A program made the translations under genes and the position numbers. Below are positions 7,928 through 18,209 of a stretch of DNA of 33,937 bases, one piece after another; positions within the stretch are counted from its first letter, which is position 1; each line of letters begins with the position of its first letter. The notes below the pieces were generated by a model. That model saw only the letters and a program-made list of their open reading frames with translations, did no database searches and was not told the origin of the DNA. The stretch is from Acidimicrobiaceae bacterium (GTDB taxonomy: Bacteria > Actinomycetota > Acidimicrobiia > Acidimicrobiales > RAAP-2). The stretch lies in NCBI GenBank assembly GCA_027315005.1, contig DAHUZT010000069.1, positions 1 through 33,937 of the forward strand, read 5' to 3'.

Positions 7928-8848
7928 TCAGGGCCGGTCGACCGGACCCCGACGGTGGGGCAGGGCTTCCCACATCGCCTCGATCGGCGGTTCGCAGCCC
8001 GTCCACAACCTGAGCTGCGCCGCAGCTTGGTGCACCAGCATACCGAGGCCGTTGACCGCCGTCGCGCCACGCTCCGCGGCCGCCTCGAGCCAGGGCGTCA
8101 CCGGCGGGTGGTAGACGAGGTCCACCACCACCTGACCGGGCCCGAGGTGGGTGGGCTCGACCGGCCAGGCCGGAGCTGCCTTCGGCTCTGCCGGCCCACG
8201 GGGCGAACCGGCCTCGTTCTCGCCTGGGCCCATCCCGATCGGCGTCGCGTTCACCACCAGATCACACCCCGATGCGTCGGCGGTCACGCCGCGCCGGCCC
8301 ACCGATCCGGCCAGGAGGAGCGCCCGCTCGGTCCGCCACTCGCTCCGGTTCACCACCACGACCTCCCGGGCACCGGCCCCGGCCAAGGCCACGATGATCG
8401 CCCGGGCGGCACCGCCGGCACCGACGACCAGACAGCGCCGGTCAACCGGCTCGAACTCGAGCTCCCTCCGGAGCGAGGTGACGAACCCGGAGCCGTCGGT
8501 GTTGTGGGCCACCCAACCACCGTCGCCTGCCACCACGCAGTTGGCCGCGCCGAGGGTCTCGACCAGCGGCGTGCGCTCGCCGGTGGCGGCCACCGCTTCC
8601 TTGTGGGGCATCGTCACCGACAGGCCGCGGATCCCGAGCGCGATCGCCCCGTGCAGCGCATCGGGTGCGCGCCCGGCGCCCACCGGAAACCCCACCGAGA
8701 TCCAGGGCAGCTCGAGTGTGTCGAAGCAGGCGTTGTGGAGGAGCGGGGAGAGCGAGTGCGCCACCGGATCCCCGATGACCCCCACCACGACGGTCGCCGC
8801 CGACAGCGGACGGGCGCGGTCCGGGCCCGAGCGGGCCCGTCCGGTCAC
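7928..8848 (-). CDS. aroE: Shikimate dehydrogenase
   Basis: NADPH-dependent reduction of 3-dehydroshikimate to shikimate in aromatic amino acid synthesis. 306 residues from a GTG that overlaps the mltG stop (GTGA at 8845-8848). Shikimate-binding SLSP is at residues 32-35, the catalytic lysine is K83 in TMPHK, and the catalytic aspartate D118 lies in HNTDGSGF. The NADP-binding loop is GAGGAARA (143-150), followed by VVNRS, NATPIGM and a C-terminal GLGMLVHQAAAQ. About 18 hydrophilic residues precede the usual family start. Length is slightly above the normal 270-290 because of this extension and a loop rich in P, A and E after NATPIGM. Placement after alaS-ruvX-mltG is the standard actinobacterial order. 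Confidence 0.95.
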   Translation of the reverse strand: MTGRARSGPDRARPLSAATVVVGVIGDPVAHSLSPLLHNACFDTLELPWISVGFPVGAGRAPDALHGAIALGIRGLSVTMPHKEAVAATGERTPLVETLGAANCVVAGDGGWVAHNTDGSGFVTSLRRELEFEPVDRRCLVVGAGGAARAIIVALAGAGAREVVVVNRSEWRTERALLLAGSVGRRGVTADASGCDLVVNATPIGMGPGENEAGSPRGPAEPKAAPAWPVEPTHLGPGQVVVDLVYHPPVTPWLEAAAERGATAVNGLGMLVHQAAAQLRLWTGCEPPIEAMWEALPHRRGPVDRP

Positions 8849-9912
8849 GGGACGCCCCGCCGGGCGGCGAGCGCCTCGTTGGCCAACTGTCCGGCATAGG
8901 TGCTCGAGAAGGCCTCGGTGCCGTCGGCTGCGACGACCACGAAGTAGAGCCACGATCCGGGCGGTGGATTGATGGCTGCCGCGAGGGCCGCCTCGGAGGG
9001 GAAGCTGATCGGGGTCGGGGTCAGTCCCTTGTTGAGATAGCTGTTGTAGGGACTCTGCAATGTGAGATCCGAGGAGGTGAACGCACCACCATCCCGTCCT
9101 TCGGCGTAGAGGACGGTGGCGTTCATCTGCAGCGGCATGTTGTCTGCCAGCCGGTTGAGGATGACCCGGGCCACCGGTCCGAGATTCTGCTGGATCACCC
9201 CCTCCTTCTCCACGATCGAGGCGGCGATCACCACCTGATAGGGGGTGAGGCCCAGGCGTCCGGCTCCGGCCACCAGTCCGAGGGCATCGGCTGTGGTGTC
9301 GAACCGATCGACCATCTGGGTAAGGAGCTGGGTGTCTGTCTCACCCGGCATCACGGTGTAGGTGCCCGGAGCGAGCAGCCCCTCCAAGTCGTGAGAGCCG
9401 GTGGGCCCGAACTGGGATCGGACCGTCCCGCTCGCCGCCACCGTGGCGAAGTGACCGGCATCGTGACCTGGCAGCTGGCCCACCCGCCGTGCCAGCTCGG
9501 ACACGGTGAACCCGGGGGGAACCACCAGGGAGAACACGTTCGGTCCGTTCCCCACGATGCCGTCGACCGCGCCGAAGCTCGAATTCCGTCTCAGGGCGTA
9601 ACGGCCGGGCTGGATGGTGACCCCGTCAACCAGGTTCCAGATCCGATAGGCGAGCGCGCTGCCGATGATCCTGTCCGATACCAGCATCGAGGCGAACTGC
9701 CCGGTGCCGGTGCCCGGGCGGACGGTCACGATGACCTGGCGCCCCGGTGGGCCCGACGACGACGACTCGTGGAACACCCAGAGCACGCCGGCTCCGATTA
9801 CCACCACCACCAAGCCGATGATCATCACGACCGCCGTGCGCCAGCGGTGGGCCCGGTGAGCGAAGGGTCTGGCTCTGACCTCCGGGACCGGTGCGGCGTC
9901 GTGGGTGGTCAT
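8845..9912 (-). CDS. mltG: Endolytic transglycosylase MltG (YceG-like)
   Basis: 355 residues from an ATG that overlaps the ruvX stop (ATGA at 9909-9912). A short cytoplasmic N-terminus with basic residues is followed by one membrane anchor (about 27-47), a LysM-like region, and the YceG domain. The catalytic glutamate is E235 in AASIVEKEG, matching E218 of E. coli MltG; the family segments LEGLLAPGTY (176-185), NRLADNMPLQMNATVLYA and SPYNSYLNKGLTPTPI follow or flank it. The enzyme cuts nascent glycan strands at the outer face of the membrane and is thought to terminate polymerisation. It is therefore the third wall-polymer gene in this end of the window, with the two SEDS genes. Confidence 0.95.
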   Translation of the reverse strand: MTTHDAAPVPEVRARPFAHRAHRWRTAVVMIIGLVVVVIGAGVLWVFHESSSSGPPGRQVIVTVRPGTGTGQFASMLVSDRIIGSALAYRIWNLVDGVTIQPGRYALRRNSSFGAVDGIVGNGPNVFSLVVPPGFTVSELARRVGQLPGHDAGHFATVAASGTVRSQFGPTGSHDLEGLLAPGTYTVMPGETDTQLLTQMVDRFDTTADALGLVAGAGRLGLTPYQVVIAASIVEKEGVIQQNLGPVARVILNRLADNMPLQMNATVLYAEGRDGGAFTSSDLTLQSPYNSYLNKGLTPTPISFPSEAALAAAINPPPGSWLYFVVVAADGTEAFSSTYAGQLANEALAARRGVP

Positions 9913-10367
9913 TCGGCCCTGCGATGCGCGGCCAGCCAGGCCTCGAGCAACACGGCGGCGGCCGCCTGGTCGATGACCGGCCGCCGGTCCCGTTCCGGGG
10001 TGCCGACGGTGGCCAGTGCCCGGTGGGCCGAGACGGTCGTGAACCGCTCATCGAACAGCTCGACGTCGATCCCCCTTCCGGCCAGGAGCTCACCGAGTGC
10101 GGCGGCCTCCTCGGCGGCGGCCCGGGCCGCCTCGCCGAGCGACCCGTCGAGCGACAGCGGCAGGCCGATCACCACCACCGTCGCCTCCTCCTCCTCTATC
10201 AGATCGACCAGGCGTCGGCGGTCGGCCGCCGGGTCCCGGCTCCGCACGACCGTGGTCCGGGGCAGAGCCATGGTTCCCGCGCTGTCGGCGACGGCCACTC
10301 CGATTCGCCGGGCGCCGAGATCGATGCCGACCGAGCGCCCATGTCTGGCCGGATGGTCAGTGCTCAT
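9909..10367 (-). CDS. ruvX: RuvX/YqgF-type Holliday junction resolvase-like nuclease
   Basis: 152 residues, normal family length. RNase H-like fold: the first acidic residue is D16 in VGIDLGARRIGVA, then VVVIGLPLSLDGS, the DERFTT motif, and a C-terminal VIDQAAAAVLLEAWL with the last conserved aspartate. Family members process rRNA 5' ends (E. coli YqgF) or cut Holliday junctions in vitro. It starts 6 nt after alaS ends and overlaps mltG by 4 bp, so the three genes are almost certainly cotranscribed. Confidence 0.93.
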   Translation of the reverse strand: MSTDHPARHGRSVGIDLGARRIGVAVADSAGTMALPRTTVVRSRDPAADRRRLVDLIEEEEATVVVIGLPLSLDGSLGEAARAAAEEAAALGELLAGRGIDVELFDERFTTVSAHRALATVGTPERDRRPVIDQAAAAVLLEAWLAAHRRAE

Positions 10368-10373
10368 CGTCAG

Positions 10374-12976
<2,603 letters not shown>

Positions 12977-12980
<4 letters not shown>

Positions 12981-13252
12981 GACGCCCGGCTTGCCCGCTC
13001 GGAGAGCTCAGACCACAGCTCCTCCTCGCGCCGGAGCATCTCATCCCTCCCGGAGACCAGGGCGCCCCGTACCCGCGCGCCGGCCTGGCCGGCCACCTGC
13101 CGTGCCGAGCGACCGACCTCGGCCACCACCGAATCGGGCTGCAGCCGGGCCGCGGCCTGCTCGACGGTGCGCCGCACCTTGCGCTGTGCCCACAGAGTCG
13201 AGCCAGTGCCCACCGCAACACCGGTCAACAACCAGAAAGTCCGCTTGGGCAT
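12977..13252 (-). CDS. Small DUF6167-like membrane-anchored protein
   Basis: 91 residues: a start of MPKRTFWLLTGVAVGTGS forming one likely membrane segment, then a basic and helical region with alternating charged and hydrophobic residues. Function is unknown. A protein of this size and shape sits between the DUF948 gene and alaS in many actinobacteria, and this positional match is the main basis of the call. It begins 4 bp after the DUF948 stop and overlaps alaS by 4 bp. Confidence 0.75.
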
Positions 13253-13256
13253 CAGG

Positions 13257-13679
13257 TCAACGCTTGCCGGTACGTTCGCCTCGACCCGGGTCGGGCACCG
13301 GAATGCCGTTCCGGGCCACCGTCTCCTCGCTCCCGGTCAGTCTCCTCAGGCCGGTGGCCGCTCCGGCCCGTACAGCCAGCACCTTGACAACCGGATTGGC
13401 GAAGGCCCGGTAGGCGAGCCGGGATGCCGAGTCGACGGTTGCGTGGACGGCCTCGGTCGAATCCAATACCGCACCGACCCTCTCCATCTCGACGGACGCC
13501 TCGTCGGCGAGTCGCCGGGCGTCGTCGATCAGAGGCCCGGTCCGATCCTCCAGGTCGCAGGCGATGGCAGCCAGGAGACGGGTCTGTCTGCGCAACGACA
13601 CGACCGCAGAGAGCAGCACCAGGGCCACTACGGTGCCGAGGGCGGTGGCAACCAGGACGGCGATCTGACCGGCGGACAT
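13257..13679 (-). CDS. DUF948-type membrane-anchored coiled protein
   Basis: 140 residues. An N-terminal membrane segment (about 5-28) is followed by a helical stretch with regularly spaced hydrophobics (about 35-85) and a basic, probably disordered C-terminus. This is the DUF948 pattern; function is unknown. It is separated from rarA by 12 bp. A hexamer TAAGCT on the minus strand (13689-13694) lies 9 nt before the ATG and could be a local -10, giving a nearly leaderless start; this is weakly supported. Confidence 0.75.
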   Translation of the reverse strand: MSAGQIAVLVATALGTVVALVLLSAVVSLRRQTRLLAAIACDLEDRTGPLIDDARRLADEASVEMERVGAVLDSTEAVHATVDSASRLAYRAFANPVVKVLAVRAGAATGLRRLTGSEETVARNGIPVPDPGRGERTGKR

Positions 13680-13691
13680 ATGCGGTGCAGC

Positions 13692-15107
13692 TTAGAGCCT
13701 GGGGTCGCGTCGACCGGAACCGCCTGGGCCGCCGCCCGCACCGGTGGGTTCCTCCGGGTTGCCGATGAGCGCGTCGGTCGGGTCCTCGCTTTCCACGTCG
13801 GTCCGCTCGTCGCTTCCCCTCCAGCGACGAAGGCGTTCGGCCAGCACCGCTTCGTGCCCACGATCACTCGGCTCGTAGTAGGTCACGCCCTGGTGCGGCA
13901 CGGGTCTGTAGGCCTGCTCGACCCACGCGCCGGACGCATCGTGAGGGTAGACGTAGCCCTCTCCTTGCCCGATGGCGGAGGCTCCCCGGTAGTGGCTGTC
14001 GGCCAGGTGGGGGGGGACCTCGGCGTGTCGGCCGTCGCGCACGGCCACCAACGCCCGGTCGAGGGCGACGGTGACCCGGTTCGACTTCGGTGCCGTGGCC
14101 AGGTGCACCACGGCCTGGGCCAGGTTGAGCTGGGCCTCGGGCAGTCCGACCAGCTCCACGGCCCGCGCGGCGGAGCTGGCCACCACGAGGGCCAGTGGAT
14201 CTGCCTCTCCGACGTCCTCGCTGGCCAGGATGACCAGGCGTCGGGCGATGAAGCGGGCGTCTTCACCGGCCTCCAGCATCCGGGCCAGCCAGTACAGGCC
14301 GGCGTCGGGGTCCGAACCACGGATCGACTTGATGAAGGCGCTGATCACGTCATAGTGGCTGTCCTCACCGTAGTGGTGCAGCCGGATGTGGCCGGCCCTC
14401 TCGACGTGAGTCACCGACACCTCATCGCCCCCGGCCAGGGCCAGGGCCACTTCGAGGGCGGTGAGCACCGCCCGTGCGTCGCCGTCGGCCGAAACGGCGA
14501 GAGCGTCCAGCGCCTCGATGGTTGCGGTGGCCTGCTCGGCCTCGAGGGCCCGGCGGGCCACCTCGACCAGCTCCCTCTCGGTGAGTGGTTCGAGCCGCCA
14601 GAGCGTCGAGCGCGACAGCAGGGGTGAGTTGACCTCGAAGAACGGGTTTTCGGTGGTGGCTCCGATCAGCACGATCAGCCCCTCCTCCACCGAGGGGAGG
14701 AGGGCGTCCTGTTGGGACCGGTTGAACCGGTGCACCTCGTCCAGGAAGAGGATCGTCCCACGACCCTCCTCTCCGATCGACCGGCGGGCGGCGTCGATGA
14801 CCTGGCGAACGTCCTTCACCCCGGCCGACACCGCCGACAGCGGTACGAACCGCTTGGCGGTGGCGTGGGCGATCAGCGAGGCCAACGTCGTCTTCCCGGT
14901 TCCGGGAGGCCCCCACAGGATGGCCGAGCTGAGCCGGTCCGCTTCGATGAGGGCCCGCAGCGGCGCGCCCGGGGCGACCAGGTGGCGCTGGCCCACCAGC
15001 TCGTCGAGGGTGGTCGGTCGCAGCCGTGCGGCCAGCGGGGCGCGGGCCGCCAACCGGGCCGCACCAGCCGCCGAGAAGAGGTCGTCGGCGTCTGCGGACC
15101 CCCTCAC
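13692..15107 (-). CDS. rarA: Replication-associated recombination protein A (RarA/MgsA AAA+ ATPase)
   Basis: 471 residues from a GTG at 15107, just before the aspS stop at 15110; a TTG at 15113 would give a 4-bp overlap and is an alternative. Walker A is GPPGTGKT (66-73), Walker B ILFLDEVH (119-126), and sensor 1 IGATTENP. The C-terminal half has the family-specific RGSDPDAGLYWLARML and ARFIARRLVILASEDVG motifs. RarA forms a tetramer at stalled replication forks with SSB. After the usual end near LRRWRG there are about 40 acidic, then glycine-rich residues. The frame is open to 15437, but that part lies inside aspS and is not real. Confidence 0.94.
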   Translation of the reverse strand: MRGSADADDLFSAAGAARLAARAPLAARLRPTTLDELVGQRHLVAPGAPLRALIEADRLSSAILWGPPGTGKTTLASLIAHATAKRFVPLSAVSAGVKDVRQVIDAARRSIGEEGRGTILFLDEVHRFNRSQQDALLPSVEEGLIVLIGATTENPFFEVNSPLLSRSTLWRLEPLTERELVEVARRALEAEQATATIEALDALAVSADGDARAVLTALEVALALAGGDEVSVTHVERAGHIRLHHYGEDSHYDVISAFIKSIRGSDPDAGLYWLARMLEAGEDARFIARRLVILASEDVGEADPLALVVASSAARAVELVGLPEAQLNLAQAVVHLATAPKSNRVTVALDRALVAVRDGRHAEVPPHLADSHYRGASAIGQGEGYVYPHDASGAWVEQAYRPVPHQGVTYYEPSDRGHEAVLAERLRRWRGSDERTDVESEDPTDALIGNPEEPTGAGGGPGGSGRRDPRL

Positions 15108-15109
15108 CG

Positions 15110-16852
15110 TCAATCCGCCGGGGGGAGGACGCGGAGCCCGAGCTCGGCCAGCACGGACGGAGTCAGGGTCTTCGGAGCACCGGTCATCGGATCGGAGCCG
15201 GACTGGGTCTTCGGGAAGGCGATCACTTCGCGGATGCTCTCCTCCCCTGCGAAGATGGCCACCAGACGGTCGAGCCCGACCGCGAATCCGGCATGGGGCG
15301 GGGCGCCGAACCGGAAGGCGCTGAGCAGGAAGCCGAAGCGCGACGAGGCCTCCTCCGGAGTGATCCCGAGCACCGCGAAGACCCGGCTCTGGATGTCGGC
15401 CCGATGGATCCGGACACTGCCCGAGCCGAGCTCCCATCCGTTCAGCACCAGGTCGTAGGCTTGGGATCGGACCGAGGCCGGATCGGACTCCAACCGATCG
15501 AGGTCATCGGGATGGGGCATGGTGAAGGGGTGGTGGGCGGCGACCGGGTGACCCTCTTCGCCGGTGCCGTCGAACAACGGGAAATCGGTCACCCAGACGT
15601 AGCGGTGAGGCCCCTCGCCGACCGGCCGACCGGCGAGCTCCACCCGGAGGTGCCCGAGGACCGTGCACGCAACCCGGTGGGTATCGGCCACCACCAGGAC
15701 CAGGTCCCCGCGAGTGGCGCCGGTCGCATCGAGCAGCCCGGAGCGCTCCGTCTCGGAGAGGAAGCGGTCGAGGGGCGATTCGAGGGCCCGGCCGTCGGGA
15801 GCATCGCCCACCACCCGGAACCAGGCCAACCCCTTTGCGCCGAGCCGCTTCGCGCGTTCGGTCAGAGCATCGAGCTTCGATCTCGCGGTGTCGGCCCCAC
15901 CCCGAAGCACGATTCCCTTGACGCAGGGCGCACCGAACGCCTTGACCCCGGTCGCGTCGAAGACGGGAGACAGATCGACCAGCTCCATCCCGAGCCGGAG
16001 ATCCGGTTTGTCGGTGCCGTAGCGGTCGATCGCCTCCGCCCAGGTCATCGTCACCACGTGCTGCGGGCGCTCCCCGGTGGCCGACTCGGCGGCACCGAGG
16101 ACGGCTTCGGAAACGAACCCGAGGACGTCGGTCTGATCGGCGAACGATGCCTCCAGGTCGAGCTGGGTGAACTCGAACTGACGATCGGCACGCAAGTCCT
16201 CGTCGCGCAGGCATCGCGCGATCTGGTAGTACCGGTCGATACCGGCCACCATCAGGAGTTGCTTGGCCAGCTGCGGGCTCTGGGGCAGGGCGTAGCCGGA
16301 GCCCGGTGACAGCCGGCTGGGCACGACGAACTCCCGCGCCCCCTCCGGGGTGGGCGCCCACAAGAGCGGGGTCTCCACCTCGACGAACCCCTGCGCGTCC
16401 ATGGCCGACCGGATGGCGCGGTTGACCGTTGCGCGCAGGCGGATGTTGGCCTGGAGCCGGGGGCGCCGGAGGTCGACGTACCGGTGCCGCAGGCGGACCA
16501 CCTCGTCGACCTCCTGGCGGTCGTCCACCGCGAACGGCGGGGGGTCCGCGGGGTTGAGGACGGTCACCGTGCAGGGGCCGAGCTCGACCTCACCGGTGCC
16601 CAGCTCCAAGTTGCGTGTCCCCTCCGGTCGGCGACGCACCTCCCCTTGGACCTGGATCACGTACTCGCTCCGGACGTCGGCCGTTCCGTCGACCACGCAC
16701 TGCACGACGCCGGTGTGATCGCGCAGGTCGACGAAGGCAAGATGCTCCCCGTGCTCCCGGCGTCTCGACACCCACCCACAGACGGTCACCGTCCGTCCCA
16801 CATCCGCCAGCCCGAGGTCACCGCACATGGCGGTCCGCATGGAAGTGTTCAT
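15110..16852 (-). CDS. aspS: Aspartyl-tRNA synthetase (possibly nondiscriminating)
   Basis: 580 residues from the ATG at 16852. The N-terminal OB-fold anticodon domain contains GWVSRRREHGEH and LRDHTGVVQ. The class II core has motif 2 around LRDEDLRADRQFEFTQLDLE, the bacterial GAD insertion, and motif 3 GLDRLVAIFAG. The histidine in RRREHG occupies the place of His31 of the Pseudomonas enzyme, which is linked to charging of both tRNA-Asp and tRNA-Asn. The start is uncertain: ATGs at 16840 and 16828 are possible, and a TTG at 16876 has a GAGG 7 nt upstream, whereas 16852 has none. The gene follows hisS as in many bacteria. Confidence 0.95.
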   Translation of the reverse strand: MNTSMRTAMCGDLGLADVGRTVTVCGWVSRRREHGEHLAFVDLRDHTGVVQCVVDGTADVRSEYVIQVQGEVRRRPEGTRNLELGTGEVELGPCTVTVLNPADPPPFAVDDRQEVDEVVRLRHRYVDLRRPRLQANIRLRATVNRAIRSAMDAQGFVEVETPLLWAPTPEGAREFVVPSRLSPGSGYALPQSPQLAKQLLMVAGIDRYYQIARCLRDEDLRADRQFEFTQLDLEASFADQTDVLGFVSEAVLGAAESATGERPQHVVTMTWAEAIDRYGTDKPDLRLGMELVDLSPVFDATGVKAFGAPCVKGIVLRGGADTARSKLDALTERAKRLGAKGLAWFRVVGDAPDGRALESPLDRFLSETERSGLLDATGATRGDLVLVVADTHRVACTVLGHLRVELAGRPVGEGPHRYVWVTDFPLFDGTGEEGHPVAAHHPFTMPHPDDLDRLESDPASVRSQAYDLVLNGWELGSGSVRIHRADIQSRVFAVLGITPEEASSRFGFLLSAFRFGAPPHAGFAVGLDRLVAIFAGEESIREVIAFPKTQSGSDPMTGAPKTLTPSVLAELGLRVLPPAD

Positions 16853-16913
16853 CGGCGACGGCGGCCGACGGATCAACGGTGGGCCTCTCTCGAGCGATGG
16901 GAGCAATGCGTGC

Positions 16914-18203
16914 TCATCGGGTAGGCGGTGGATCGGTGGGCAGACCCTCGCGCACAGCGGTCACCACTTCGGCCACCGGGACCTGCCGCTGCTCTCCGTC
17001 GACGCGCAACGGACGTAGCGCCACCACGCCGGCGCCGGCCTCGTCGGGTCCCACGATGAGGGCGACCCTGGCCCCGGATCGATCAGCCGATTTGATCTGC
17101 GAGCGCATCGATCTTCCGTCGAACGCCCGGTCGGCGCGCAGCCCGGCCCGGCGAAGGGACGCTGTCACGTCGCGGGCCCAGTCCCCTCCGGTGGTGTCGA
17201 CCACGTAGGCGTCGAGAGGTGGTGGCGCGACCTCGAAGGCCGATTCGGCGTCGCAGGCGAGCAGCAGACGCTCCACCCCGACTCCGAACCCGATGCCCGG
17301 AGTGACCGGGCCACCCACCTGCTCCACCAGCTCGTCGTAGCGACCCCCGCCACCGATGCCGTTCTGAGCGGCGGCGAGGGCCTCAGAGGAGAACTCGAAG
17401 GCGGTCCGGGTGTAGTAGTCGAACCCCCGCACCAGCCGCACGTCGAGGGCGAACGGCACGCCGAGGGCGGCCAGCCCGGCACCGACCCGATCGAAGTGCT
17501 TCGCGCACGGTCCACACAGATGGTCGACGAACCGAGGTACGTCGGACGTCGCCTGTCTGCAGGCATCGCGCTTGCAGTCGAGCACCCGGAGGGGATTCGC
17601 GTCCAGCCGCTCACGATGCTCATCGCAGAGCCCATCCCTCCTCTGGGACAGCGTGGCCCGAAGGAGATCGAGGTAACCGGGCCGGCACACCTTGTCACCC
17701 ATCGAATTGATCCTGAGGGCGAACCGATCGAGCCCGATCGAGCGGAAGAACGAGTCGGCCAGCCAGATGACCTCGACATCGAGATCCGCGTCCTCGGGCC
17801 CGAGGGCCTCCACTCCCAGCTGGTGGTGCTGGCGGTACCGGCCGGCTTGGGGACGTTCGTAGCGGAACGCGGCAGTGGCGTACCAGGCCTTGAAGGGGAG
17901 CGCTGGTCGATGCTGGACGAAGGCGCGGACGACCGACGCGGTCCCCTCGGGCCTGAGGGCGAGGCTCCGTCCCCCCCGGTCCTCGAACTCGTACATCTCC
18001 TTTCCCACCACGTCGCTCGCCAGACCGATCCCGCGCCGGAACAGCGCGACGTCCTCGAACATGGGGGTTTCGAGCAACCCGTAATCGGCTCGCTCGACGT
18101 GCCCGGCGAAACGGGCGACCAGCGCCTCCCACCGGACCGACTCCGGCCACAGCACGTCGTGGGTCCCGGCCGGGGCGCGCACCGCTGCGGGAGGGTCGGG
18201 CAC
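16914..18203 (-). CDS. hisS: Histidyl-tRNA synthetase
   Basis: 429 residues from a GTG 6 nt after the rel stop. Motif 2 region AFRYERPQAGRYRQHHQLGVE is at about 112-132. The histidine-specific HisA loop LVRGFDYYTRTAFEF is at about 257-271, and GGGGRYDELV at about 284-293. Several cysteines (C210, C215, C230, C233) match a DCK...C...CGPC segment found in Gram-positive HisRS. The C-terminal anticodon domain ends with a proline-rich tail. Length is normal. Confidence 0.96.
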   Translation of the reverse strand: MPDPPAAVRAPAGTHDVLWPESVRWEALVARFAGHVERADYGLLETPMFEDVALFRRGIGLASDVVGKEMYEFEDRGGRSLALRPEGTASVVRAFVQHRPALPFKAWYATAAFRYERPQAGRYRQHHQLGVEALGPEDADLDVEVIWLADSFFRSIGLDRFALRINSMGDKVCRPGYLDLLRATLSQRRDGLCDEHRERLDANPLRVLDCKRDACRQATSDVPRFVDHLCGPCAKHFDRVGAGLAALGVPFALDVRLVRGFDYYTRTAFEFSSEALAAAQNGIGGGGRYDELVEQVGGPVTPGIGFGVGVERLLLACDAESAFEVAPPPLDAYVVDTTGGDWARDVTASLRRAGLRADRAFDGRSMRSQIKSADRSGARVALIVGPDEAGAGVVALRPLRVDGEQRQVPVAEVVTAVREGLPTDPPPTR

Positions 18204-18209
18204 CGGAGA

